A DNA stretch of 64,000 bases from Cryptomeria japonica (Eukaryota; Streptophyta; Pinopsida; Cupressales; Cupressaceae). The stretch covers positions 693,166,083 to 693,230,082 of the forward strand of contig NC_081412.1 of assembly GCF_030272615.1 (NCBI RefSeq). The letters run 5' to 3'. Of the stretch, positions 44,657-56,364 are shown in pieces. The notes below the pieces were generated by a model. It was not told the DNA's origin. It saw only the letters and a program-made list of their open reading frames with translations, and ran no database searches. Position numbers and translations under genes: made by a program. How positions within the stretch are numbered: the stretch's first letter is position 1; every line of letters begins with the position of its first letter.

Positions 44657-45773
44657 TGATGAATACTAAGAGGGGGGGTGAATTAGTATACACAAGAATT
44701 GGTATAAACACTTAAGAAAACTAACTACAGACTGGTGTATCATTTTTAAAGGTAAACCAATTAAAATACAAATAAACCAAATAGCAAATAAGGCATTCAC
44801 CCACAATAACACAGTCACCATAACATAGGATATTTTGATGTGGAAACCCAAATGGGAAAAACCACAGTGAACAAAACTCACAAATTCACTATCTGCAAAA
44901 TAGCAACCAAACCGATTAAGTTCAGATCGGTTAAAAGCCTTACAATGTTCTTCATCAGAATAGATCATGTTAGGAATCCAAATCTCTATTAGGAGATAAA
45001 TCAAGTTAAAGACTACCTTGTTAGAGGATTTTAGATCCACAACTGTGAATCACCTTGCTAGAGGATTTGAAACAGACTTTAACAGAGCCTATTCAGTTAA
45101 GGACTTGAAATCTTGTCGAAGAGATTAGTAATCAACAAGTTGATGATCTATAGAGTAGTACATAATACTTGATTAGATCCTTGATAACTCTCATTTAATG
45201 CATCACATCATCACTTCAGTCTTCTATCAAATGTTCATTCAAACTTGTATTGTGAGATATTCTTTTCACACAAAATCCAATCTTTTCTCTACACACACAC
45301 AAAACCCTTAGACATAATGTCCTCATATAGGAATCTAATTTCATGTCGGTCCAATGAGATTTAGACAACAAAACCTAGATAAAATGTGTCAAGACATGAC
45401 TGTGACATGACACAGAGTCACCACCATGATGTCAGTGGATGAAAAACTCATCGCACATTTTATAAGTTTGCTTGTTTAACAAAATACAGTATACCAATTA
45501 CCGGTTTACAAATGAAGACTAGAAAATTGGAACATAGTGTTCCGATCTCTTGGCTACCACTCAGGGTCCTTGTACCACTTCAAGTCCTTGGCCATTCTTT
45601 GACTGGTAAGCTCCTTCTGTAAACATCAATAGTCTTCAACAAACAAAGACTATACATACATAGTACTAGTTTGCACAATACATCATATGATATCAATTGA
45701 GAATACATAAAATAAGTGTGTGTCTATCAATGACAATCACAAATTTAGTACAAAAATCATCAAAATGCCAACA
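44657..45773 (-). mobile_element. X2 5' LTR
   Basis: 1117 bp, plus-strand ends TGATGAATACTAAGAGG and AAAATGCCAACA; homologous to the X1 LTR. The 3' LTR expected to the left is missing, and Z-type sequence is found instead, so X2 is a truncated copy. Confidence 0.82.
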
Positions 45774-48122
45774 TATGCAATCCATGTGTTTTTAATGTCA
45801 AAAAATTAGTAGTCCCCAATGTCTTTGTTAATGTTAATTTGATAATTCTAGTAGCCAAAAATTATGATCCTGCAACCAAGGTGATCTATGATGCTACTGG
45901 GAAACCATTGTTTCCTATAACAAGGGACTACATGTACAGAGTATTTGACCTAGACCTAACCTTAGAATAGCCTATTGATATCACTCTCTTGACAAATGAG
46001 TATTCCAGACTTAAGGATGTGTACAAGAAGTGGATATTGTCGGCTCATAGGCCTAGACATGGAAACAACCTCAAGGTGTTTGATGAAAATGAAGAGCCCC
46101 CATATGAGTTATATTTATTTGAAGAATATTTCAAGTATACATATTAATCAATTTGTCAAATAATGGGGATTGAGGCCAAAATTCTTATGGATGTAGCTCC
46201 TATGCTATTGGTTGCAGACATGCAAATGCATGATGCTTGGCCCTTTGATTATGTGTCATTGATAGTTGACCAAATAAATTAGGGATTAGAGAAAATCAAA
46301 GCTAACCCTAATGAAATTCATTTCAAACATTATTATGTGCTTATATACATGCTCTTGTATGTTGGGCAAGGACTGGATATGTGAACTAGTAATTTCAAAG
46401 TTAATGAGTATGATAGACATGGCATGAGGAAGTCAGTGCAAATATGGACAAGTGTATGGGATCAGAGGTGCTCATGGTCCCAATACTTGTATTTTGAAGA
46501 GTAGTTTGTTAAACGTTTGTGTCAACTTTCTAGTCGACCATGCAATTATGCCCCAACTCTAGAAATTCAAAAATTTCTTAGGCCTAAAGAGTACGATGAG
46601 AAAAAGCTAGTCAATTACAATTGGGGAGATTGGTATGCCCTCAAGGACTGTACAAAAATCAGAGTGAATGGATTTGAAGGTACCCCTCTGCTACTCCCTA
46701 AAATGGTGCCAAACAAGATTGCTTACTTGGAGATTATAAAGAAACTTGCTAAAGCAAGATCCACGCATTTAGGAGCTCATGGGAAATAGTCCCTTATGCC
46801 TAGATACCTATGCTTTGGAGAATTTACAGTTTTTTTCACCAAAGGATGTGATCTCATAAAAAATAAGTTGGCCTACTATGGCCTAACATGGGATGAACCT
46901 AGGTTCAATTTCAATACTAAAGGATTCATGAGTTCAGAAAAATAGTCACAAAATCTATGCTCTTATGAGAATGTTCCACTTGTACAGGAGGACTTGATCA
47001 GAAATTTGAGTGAGCCACAAGCTATGGATGAGTTGAAAGCTTATGACAAGGTGACTAGGACTCAAGAATTGAAAAAGAATCACAACTTATTGAAGGTTGA
47101 TGTTTATTTAGATATTGAGGACCCCATAGCTCGTATCAATGAAAAAATTGCTCATTTGGAAGAAGTAATTGAAGGAGTCCCTTCAAGTGTTTTGGATAGA
47201 GATACAAGAAAGACATTGGGAAGAAATGTACAAGTCATAATACCTCTTCTACATATATCATTGCAACCTACCCCCTCAATACAAAGTGATACAAAGGACA
47301 TCCAAGAGCAGGATCCATCTCATGTCCCAAAGGGAGAGGAGGTTATTGCAGAAGTTATAGCAGAAAGAGAGGATATCAGATAACTTGTTGGTGAAAAAAT
47401 TATTTCTAATGATGAGTTTATTCATTCTCAAGAGTTCACAACATTCTTGTATAAGTGCAAAGGGAAAATGCTTAGACAACAAGTTGCTGAAGTTACACAA
47501 GAAAATGAGGGTGAACTACTTGAGAAATTGCAACAAGATGTAGATAATTAAATTGCTACCATGACCCCTATGAAAGGAAGACAACTCCTGCAAGATGCAG
47601 TGTACTCATTATACCTGGATGGGATATAAGTTTTTATCTATGATTTGATAGCTTTGTAAAGAGCCATAACACTCAAAATAAAATGTCATTACAAGATATT
47701 GACAAAATCTACTCTGGTTCTAGTTTTGATTTGGACAATAAGGTGTTGTTGTAGTGGGCTTTATACCGAAGGAATTAAATTCCCACCTTAGTGGATATTG
47801 ATAAAGTATTTGGGCATCTCATGGTCCAAAAGGTTGGTGAAACAGATCCATTAGAAATAGCAAACCTAAATGTTAATGTGGTAGAATTCACCAAGGCCCA
47901 AATAAAACATGTAGTTAAAGAAAGAGATGCCTATAGGTCAAAATATGAGAAAGTAGAGGAACGAGTTCGTCAGTTGGAGGAGGAAATGAAGCTGATCCCT
48001 AACAGAGAAGAATTATCATATGAACGGGAGTAGTAGATAACCGAAGCACTTCAAGACACAAATTAATGGAGGTACCAGGTAGAGAAGTTGCATAAGACAT
48101 TGAAGAAAAGGGAAGAACAAAG
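45774..48122 (+). pseudogene. Pseudogene B, first part (unrecognised retroelement-associated protein)
   Basis: A long plus-strand reading with many stops. It opens at AIHV, where fragment A ends, then has ATKVIYDATGKPLFPITRDY, NEEPPYELYLFEEYFKYTY and KLVNYNWGDWYALKDCTKIR. Next comes ARINEKIAHLEEVIEGVPSS, and near the end a Lys/Glu coiled coil (KYEKVEERVRQLEEEMKLIP). Roughly 780 codons lie in this part. Stops include TAG at several places, plus TAA and TGA. E3 interrupts it; after removal of E3 and one CAAAG the frame continues at 57690. No known domain identified. Confidence 0.55.
48118..48122. repeat. Target-site duplication of E3, left copy (CAAAG)
   Basis: CAAAG recurs at 57685-57689 after the 3' LTR, fixing the ends of E3. 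Confidence 0.92.
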
Positions 48123-49479
48123 TGTAGACATCTAAAAATGGTCAACGCTTGCGGAGTCATACTTTAACATTTGCGCATTGCCTTATTTTAGGGTTTTTGG
48201 GTCGCATTAACATTTCTTATATGTTGTGCACTTGGTCTTTATCATTTGCGAGCATCGAGTCCTTCTTCTGCATTCCTCATTTTTATCGCTTTAGAATTAG
48301 GGTTTTGTCCTCTTGTCAATCTTGGCATTTTGCGTTCGATTTGTCATCGATCGTTGTCCTTTTCAATCTTGTCATTTTGCAATTGATTCGTCATCTATCC
48401 TTGTCCTCTTGTCAATCTCATCAATTTTGAGATCAATTTGTCATCGATCGTTGTCCTTTTCAATCATGTCAATTTGGATCAATTAGTCATTGTTCCTCGT
48501 CAATTGGTGCCTATCAATTTGGTCTCTTTATCAATCTTGGTCAATTTGTCAACCAATCTCAATCATTTGTTAGCATTGGTCCTTTGTCAATCAAAACCAT
48601 GATCAAATCGACCCTACATTAATTATCTTTTGTCAAGAACTAATTGTTGTCCTTGCATTTCTAATTCATCTTCTAAGGTTTTATGATTTATTCATTTAAT
48701 CTTGTTTATCATTTTCCCTTTAGGTTAAATAATTTATTTATTTATCCTAAGTCTTCTTGTCACAATTAAATATTTATTTAATTGGCTAATTAATTCCTCT
48801 CTCTTTTTGTAAATTAATTAATGAATGAAAAATTATTAATTAATTTACCTAATTTTCATCAATTTCTAATTTCCTAATTTCCAATTCATCTAATTTTCTA
48901 TTTTCTCCTATTTTTCTAATATTTCCCCTAATTTCATGGGAATGACATTTCAATCTTGTTATAATTTGTCAATCAATCAATTTTGCATAGCAACCTTGTC
49001 AATTTTGTCATAATTTGTCAATCAATCAATCTTGCATAGAAAGTGTCAATTTTGTCATAATTTGTCATATTTGTCATTCTTGATTTGAAATTTCCTTTCA
49101 AACCTCTTCATGCTAATCTTGTCATCTCTCCAATTTGTCTATAAATTGGATGAATTTATTCAATTGAAGGATCCGATCAATCAATCACGCTTCTAGTATC
49201 CTTACGCTGCCATTCCATCTTAACAATCTTGCTTTCATACTATGCCTTGGCATTTGTAGGTGAGATCCACAAACAAAGGAATTTGAAGGAGAAAGAAGGA
49301 AAATGGATAATTATGGAGGAGATATTCACATTTGTGATGGTTTGCATTTGATTTGAATGTCTTGTTTTTCGTGTCTCTATTGAATGTTTTAGGATTGTTA
49401 TCATTGCAATTTAGTTTTTTGTGATTGAGCTAGTTTAAATATCTGTTTGCTTTGATGATTTCCAAATTCCTATCATACA
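48123..49479 (+). repeat. E3 5' LTR
   Basis: 1357 bp, start TGTAGACATC, end CCTATCATACA. It holds imperfect ~50 bp repeats with TTGTCATTTTGCGATCGATT or variants (about 48311-48470) and TTTTGTCATAATTTGTCAAT repeats near 48955-49070. The second group is shorter in the 3' LTR. Confidence 0.92.
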
Positions 49480-49484
49480 TTAAT

Positions 49485-49500
49485 TGGTGAATCCGACGTG
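49485..49500 (+). promoter_or_regulatory. E3 primer-binding site
   Basis: TGGTGAATCCGACGTG, five bases after the LTR; two differences from the E2 site. Confidence 0.75.
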
Positions 49501-49590
49501 AACCTAACCCCTTAACTATGTTTTTAAGTGCTTTTGAGCTGATTTGTAGGTGAAAACCCAAGAAACAGGGCAACTCAGGGCTTTCTGGGC

Positions 49591-49740
49591 ACTTCTGCGC
49601 CTGTGTATGAGGGATTTACGCCTGTGTCAAGGCATTTTGTGCCTATGTCAAAGGGATCTGTGCTTGTGTCAAGGCATTCTACACCTGTGTCAAGGCATTC
49701 TGCGCCTGTGTTGAGACATTCTGTGCCTGTGTAAGGCCAG
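49591..49740. repeat. Seven-unit 21 bp tandem repeat, core GCGCCTGTGTCAAGGCATTC
   Basis: Seven units from 49596 with an exact 21 bp period. CpG positions vary by transition (GCGCC, ACGCC, GTGCC, ACACC). Located in the leader just after the primer site. A period of seven codons would allow a repeated peptide, but no frame with a proper start supports that. Confidence 0.88.
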
Positions 49741-50039
49741 AAACAGAGGTGAAACCAATGTGTTTACTTGCAAATTACTTTGTTTTGCATTCTGTTCTTA
49801 TATTCTAGTTTTCTTTGGTACTAGTTCTCTGTGCAGCACCTTGGCATTACATGTGATGAAGACTAAGAATGAAACTACTAACAAATCTTATGCAGGATGC
49901 GGTCAAAGACTTCTATTAAAACACCTTGCATGTGATTTTTAAAGTAGTTGCACATTTAATTTCTTAAAGGTTAATGAACACCATGCATGCTTTGATTGCT
50001 TTTAGTTTGATTGCATATTTTAACCCATAGAATTGGGCC
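49741..50039 (+). other. E3 leader, no gene seen
   Basis: Short frame 49760-49942 has no domain support. Ordinary AT-rich leader. Confidence 0.5.
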
Positions 50040-50510
50040 TGCCTCTCGATTTGCCTGGCACTTCGCACAGGCATTGGTGAGAGGGAACGACCCTAAGTGG
50101 TGACGGGCTAAAACCAAGCTCTTCCGAACCACTCTAAATAATTGTGGATGCAACAAAAGTTGTAGACAATAGGTGCTAGAATGGTATTGTGATGATTTAT
50201 TTGCTAGATCAATACCCACCCAAATGGATTCCCTTACTAGAAGCTCTTGTTTAGATGCCAAAAACCTTCTATCTGTTGGCTCAGGCATTGTGATACACGC
50301 ATGCCGAAGACACCTCTCATGTACTCCTTAGTTAGAGATAGCAAGTTCTTGGGAAGTGATGCCCCTTGAACTCGAAGCTTGGTATGCCCGAGAAGTGAGT
50401 GCACTGTAAGGGGGAGCCAGTGCTACCAAGCGTCTAGCTATCCGGCTAAGTGTTGTATTTTGGGTAGAGGATTCAACAGATATTGCCCTTGCCAGCCATA
50501 GGATTTGTTG
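50040..50510 (+). other. Conserved leader block upstream of the E3 frame
   Basis: Counterpart of 3000-3550 in E1, with the same order of AACGACCC, CCCGAGAAGTGAGTGC, GGAGCCAGTG and TTGCCAGCCATA. Sequence between the motifs differs. It is noncoding in both elements. Confidence 0.65.
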
Positions 50511-51446
50511 TGAATGAGCATGATTGTCTTGGGTCTAAGTCCAAACATCTTGTCTTTTGTGATGGTCAAAAGTTGAATTATACAATTGTCACAAAACATA
50601 TTTTGTCAAACAAGTCCAAACATTGTCCAAACAAGGTTTTAAAAAAGAGAACATTCATCCAACAAAGTTCAAAACATTTTCAAAACATGGCTTTCAAACA
50701 CATTGAAAAACTTTGTCTCAACATTCATGTCACTTTAGGCTAGGTTTTGCATAGTCCCACTTAGGTCCTAAGGCATATTTTCATCTCCTTACATTTTAGT
50801 CCTTTTCATTGCAAGCATCCTCATTTTACACTTAGGTCCAAGATCATTTTCCCTAAGTTTGCATTTCATTGTCATATCCAAGATAGATTTCCATTTAGGT
50901 TGCATAGGTTGCATTCCGCATATTCCAAGTCATTGGTCTTCACATATCCTTATCATTGCATTGTCATATCATATCCTTAGATCATTTTCATATCATATCC
51001 TAAGTCATTGTCATAATCATTTCTTTCTTGTGTGTAGTCTCAAAAACTAGGTTTTGTCATACTTGAGTAATCCAAATCTTTGAATAAACCTTAAGTTATT
51101 GTTAGGAAGTCTAGACCTTATCAAACTTTTGTCTTTTTGTCATCAATGTCATTTGGTCAAACCTAGCTTAGTATCCAAGCATGTAGGGGAGACATTGTCA
51201 TTTTGTCTTTTTGTCACTTGGTCCTTTTGTCCTTTGAGGTCTAGACATCATTTCAATTTCCTAAGGGTCTCTTTTTAGATTTGAATTCCAAAAAGTTTGT
51301 CAAAATATTGAAAAACAACAAAAACATAGGTTGCATTCTTACCATAGATTGCATTTTCATTTATTTAGGTTGCATTTAGTTGCATATCATACATCATCTT
51401 TTTAAAATCAAAAAATCCCAAAAAAATATTGCATTTGCATAGTGAC
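50511..51446 (+). other. E3 leader between conserved block and frame start
   Basis: About 930 bp rich in TCAAAACATTTTC and CATTGTCATATC-like short repeats. No supported gene. Confidence 0.5.
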
Positions 51447-53981
51447 ATGCCTATTGAAACAAGGTCAAAATCTAAGAAGATGGGCGAACCAACATATCAA
51501 CCCATTGACAATGTATCAAACTCACAGTTTCAACCTAGTCAATCATTACAAATGGAAGGTTCATCAAACACATCATTAGCACCATATGGAATGGTTCAAC
51601 TTGGACCACCTCCATTATATGAGCCATTGTTTGTACCCATGAAACTAGGATATGGGAGTGTTCCACCAACACCAAGAGAAAATGCACCTTTTGACTGGAA
51701 TCAACCAAACCTGCAACATGAAATTCAAACATTACATGAGGAATAAATTCTATCACAAGGATTTGGTTCAGATCAAGGCATTCAACAAGAAATAAATCCA
51801 AATGTTTTACTAGATTCTTCATCAGATTCTAATGCTTCTGATGATGTTGATATGTTCCTTAAAGATCCGAAGTTGACAAAAAAGATGGATAAATTCTTGA
51901 ACAAAGTCTTTAAGATGTTCCCACAAAAATATCTTGACATGATGAGTAAAGTGACCTCCTCAAGTGAGCAAATTAATGTGCAAAAACAACAAGGTGGTGA
52001 GTTGTTAAGTTTCTCTCCACATCCAAATGAAGAAAATGTGCAACAAAAAACTCAACACACCTTGATGAGTAGACGTGCTTCAAAAATGTTGACAGTGACT
52101 ATTCCTCAAAAGTCAACATTTGAAATAATAAACAATCCATTGTTTAATGCAACACCTTTAACACTAGATAAAATGATGGCCACACAAATGTTGATGATAG
52201 GTGTCCCTCAACAAGAAGTGATTCCTCGAATACCTAAAAGTGGATCCAAATCTAAGATGCAAGAAAGCTTTATGACTGGAATGTCTGATCTTACAAATGT
52301 TCAAGTTGCATTTCCTTCATACCAAAACATTGATTCCTTGTTAGAATCCCCCATGCATATCCAAAGTCCAACCCCATCTCAAGAGGATAATTTAGAGCAT
52401 GAAGAAATGTGTCTTAAAAAAGATCAAGGTCAAGATCTTGAAACCTTATCATCCCATCCAATTGTTGACCAGGACCCCATATTCCTAGACACTCATGATG
52501 ATTCCCCTATTCTTGTCCATCCTATCCAAAGTCCTATTGACACTTCATTCCCTAAGAAAGATCAAGATATCCCAGTCCATCCAATCCCAAATGATCCCAT
52601 TCCATTTCATGAAAAAAATGTCCTTTCAAATCCCATTGACATTCCAGATATCCCTTCCATCCTTTCTAATGATCCCATTGAAAGTCAAGAGAAAAACACC
52701 TTTGAAGGGGATTTCAATGATCTTCCTCCTTGTCAAAATCAAATTATTCCTTTAAAACCTCCATAAGATCCTTGTCTTAATGCTCCATATACACTCCAAG
52801 ATTGCATTTCTTTTGATGATCCCATTATTTTTCCCATTCCATCTCTTGAAGAGCCTATCATTGAACCATGTCCACTACACAATCCTAGTCCCCCTCATGA
52901 TCCTAATCCCCCTCATGATTCTAACATGTCAGTACAAGATGTTCACGAACCCTCGACATGCATAATGGGTTCTTCCACTTTGGTGCAATCCGATCCACTT
53001 CAAGATCTCATTATTTCTCTCATATCATATCCACCTCATAATGGACTCGTGTCTTCTTCCCAAAGAAAAGAGTACCCTACAAGGTAAGATATTCATAAAG
53101 GCAAAGGAGTAGATCTCCATAAGCAAGCATCCCTTCATGTTAAATAAAATATTAAGGGTCATGGCCTCAGTGAAATTCCTCAAGACGTGGGTACCCCTAC
53201 TAAATCCAACATCCCTTCAAAATCCAAACATATCCCTTCCCCATCATACTTTCCATCCATCTTAGGTCCTTCTATTCCTTTGTCCTCTATGTAAGGTCAA
53301 CAAAGGCACACATCCTTGAGTAAATTTCATCCATCCGAAAGAATTCCATTTCATTCATATCCATCCATGCATTCCTTTCCCCCTCCAAGCAATTTGGATG
53401 CCAAGTATAAAAGTCATAAGTCTAGAAATCCACGTGTATTCAAGGATCAACATGTTCAATATAATCAACATGTCAAAACAAAGAACAATATGATCTATAA
53501 AGAAAAAGAAATATCCAAAAGGCCACAAAGGCCCACTGAGAAAAATAAAGCAAAGTCAAAATATATATGGGTTCCTAAATCCCTTGTGCAAGCAATGCAC
53601 TCTAAGGAACCACAAAAGCATGAAAAATCAAAAACCATGTGGATCCCTAAGTGGCTCCTTGAAGCACAAAAGCCTAAAGAAACATCCAACTTGGCATCCA
53701 AAGTTGCTATTCCTCCATCCAACCCTCTCAAATTTGTTCCTCCATCACCTTCTTCATCCATTTTGGAACCTTATGTCCCAAAATCCCAAGCTATTCCTCC
53801 ATCCAAATCTCACAATCTGAAATCCATTTTTCCTCCATCAATCCACCACCCATCAAGGTGTGTGCCAATGTTGATCTTGCCTTCATTTCCATCCACTGAA
53901 GCCCAATTCTTCCAATACCCTATCTATTATCCAATGCATATTTTCCATCCTTCGCTCCCTTTGATCCAATCCTTTGCATAA
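51447..53981 (+). pseudogene. E3 protein frame, unrecognised, five in-frame TAA stops
   Basis: ATG 51447 (MPIETRSKSKKM) is chosen over 51429 because it matches the E1 gag start MVETR. One frame of about 844 codons ends at 53979-53981, with TAA stops at 51744, 52764 and three more near 53086, 53146 and 53295. It is rich in Pro, Ser, His, Ile and Lys. Two spaced similar motifs, KSKYIWVPKSLVQAM and KSKTMWIPKWLLEAQ, lie at about 53550 and 53625. DPIPFHEKN and DPIESQEKN repeats sit near 52600-52690. No gag, zinc knuckle, protease or pol domain is recognisable. It may be a gag relic diverged beyond recognition, or a linker region left after deletion of both ends. Confidence 0.6.
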
Positions 53982-54929
53982 ATCCTCGCCCTAGTTTCAT
54001 CTTATTTTCCATGTCCTTAACCTACCAATGTCTTTGAGCATCCTTTTAAAGGTCATGGTCCATTTTTTTTTTAAGGCTACTATCCAAAACAAAAAAAAAA
54101 GAAAAAGACGCTTGAGTCCTTCTTCCATCCCCTATCATTTGTCCATCTTCAATTGAAAAAGTCAAAAGGCCCAAAAAAAAAAAGTAAAGCAAAAATAATT
54201 CATCCAATGGTGAAAACCTGGCAGACAGGCGCCTTGGGCAAGTACCATGATGAAAACCTAGCAAACAGGTGTCATGCGTAATCTATGAACTTCTTGCATA
54301 TCGTACTTGGGGACAAGTTTTATCCTATCATATCCTTTTGTCCTTCATTGTTCCATTATCCTATTGAACCTCTGTCATTACCCTTCATATCCTATTGTCC
54401 CTCATGTCTAGTTTCCCTTTCCACCTTTGATCTTGACAAGGTTGAGGATCATCATGAGCATCATGCATCTTATTCACAATTTTCAGTCTATCATAGCTTT
54501 TGGTCATTTATCCATTTTCTTATTACAACCTTTCATCCATATTCCCTATCTTATTGCGACTTTCTGCCACTATCCCTTAGCCTATCCTGACCCTCAGTCC
54601 ATGTCCCTTATCCATTCTTGGTCTTGCTTATCCTATCCATATCTTATCACTATCCATACACTCTTTTTCATTCCTTGATCTTGATCTGACATAAGGACGC
54701 AAAATTTAAACATGGTTTCAAAAAACCTCTTGACATGTCCCTCATGCCATGTCACTGCTTTACATTATCATATCCAATCTCTTGTCCCATCACGCAATAG
54801 CCCTTGAAAATTGCATCTGTATTGTCTCCATGATAAAAGGCCTTTGTCTTCCCTCTATCCACCAACATTTCAGAAAGCCTATTTATTCACCTATCATATT
54901 CCTTGCCTTGCTAGACACTAGGGGCAAAA
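53982..54929 (+). other. E3 3' noncoding region, first part
   Basis: Contains the GGTGAAAACCTGGCAGACAG / GGCGCCTTGGGCAAGTACCA block at about 54208-54275, shared with E1 (8448-8600), followed by T/C-rich sequence with CATATCC repeats. Small frames lack support. Confidence 0.6.
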
Positions 54930-55230
54930 TCATAAAAAGTGAAAAATGTCTTGAAATAAGTCCTCCAAAAACATTCCAAAAATGTCCTGAAATAATCCAA
55001 AAACATCGAAAAATGCCCCAAAATAATCCAAAAAAAATTCAAAAAAGTGTCCTGAAGAAAAAATCCCTAAAAATCATATAATGTCCTGAAATAATCAAAA
55101 AAATCAAATAACGTCCTTAAAAAATCCCTAAAAATCAAATAATGTCCTAAAAAAAAATCCCTAAAAAAAATCACATAATGTCTTGAAAAAATCCCTAAAA
55201 AGTCAAATAAAGTCCTAAAAAACAAACAAA
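54930..55230. repeat. Degenerate tandem repeat, core AATGTCCTGAAATAATCC
   Basis: About ten imperfect units of 20-30 bp, A-rich, e.g. AAAAATGTCCTGAAATAATC and AATAATGTCCTAAAAAAAAT. The 86-codon minus-strand frame over it (55067-55327, FLRTLFDF-type repeats) is its shadow. Confidence 0.8.
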
Positions 55231-56350
55231 AAAATTTCAAAACATCAAAATCCAAAAACAATTTCTTTGGCATTTTGCATTTTGTCAATAAATGGTACCC
55301 TCTATGCATAGACAGATCATTGAGCATACATCCAGTGACAATCGATCAAACATTTGTGTAGACAACAAACAGATAACATGTTACAACACTACAGTTTACT
55401 GCAAATCATGCAATAACAAATGAACTTTTCAATCAAACGAGGCATTCAAACTAATCAAAATTGTCATATCAATCAATAAAAATCAATATCATTTGTCCTT
55501 GTCACTACTATCATGGGTCTTATACAGGGTGTGGTATACTCAAAACCAGACTATGTCCTGTCTTAGATGGGGTAACGTGTTCCCTGAAACCAGACAGCAT
55601 GATCATTCTTATTTTCCACTTTTGACAATGACAATTAGACTGTTTGTTTGACTTGGTTGAATTTGTGCGTCTTACCTTTTTATTGATTTATCATTGGCTT
55701 CGATCATGTTCCTATGTTGCTCGAGGATGTCACTGAGTGATTTAGAGTGACCGGGATGGTTCATGGTCCCTTTTTTTTTTTGTTATGTTTGTTGTTTGTG
55801 GAATGTTTGTCACAAACTGGGGCAACTATATCATTGGGTGTCTGTGATAAGTATGTTCCCTTTGTGAATACTGCACATACCTTTACCCTTGATGTATGCA
55901 CCCTAGGATGCTTCACTCATTCCTTGTGTGTGATGTGTATGTCTTTTGCAAAAGGGGTTGCATTTCAGCTCTGGCCTTCAATGCCATGATGCTCTACATC
56001 CGCTTTGCTACAATAAATAAAGGTTCTCACCTACTTATGTGCATTTGTAAAAGCAAGTTTTCCTTCATCTCTAACTGTCCTCTGTCTAATTTCTTCTTAC
56101 TAACATTTCTTCCGTCAGTCTTGGCAGTCCGTTCGGTCTTTTGCACCTTCCACTACTTGTCCTTTGTGCATCCGACCTTTGATTTTTGATCCGTTCAAAC
56201 CTATCATTTTCTATCATTCTTATCGATCAATTGGCTTCTTTTCTGGATGTTTTCGGCCAATTCCTCGAGTGGGCATGCATATGTCATTGTCATTATCTAG
56301 GGCATTTTCATTATTGTTCTTTGAAACAACGCTTAAAATCGCATTGTCTC
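55231..56350 (+). other. E3 3' noncoding region, second part
   Basis: No supported gene; frames at 55747-55989 and 55896-56189 have no domain. The last 100 bp resemble the E1 pre-polypurine region (CTCGAG-GGGCAT and TTCTTTGAAACAACG). Confidence 0.55.
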
Positions 56351-56364
56351 AAAGAGGGGCAAAA
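56351..56364 (+). promoter_or_regulatory. E3 polypurine tract
   Basis: AAAGAGGGGCAAAA directly before the 3' LTR, identical to that of E1. Confidence 0.9.

Noticed and set aside
55067-55327. 86-codon minus-strand frame with repeated FLRTLFDF-like peptides
   Set aside because: Shadow of an A-rich tandem repeat; no start context or domain.
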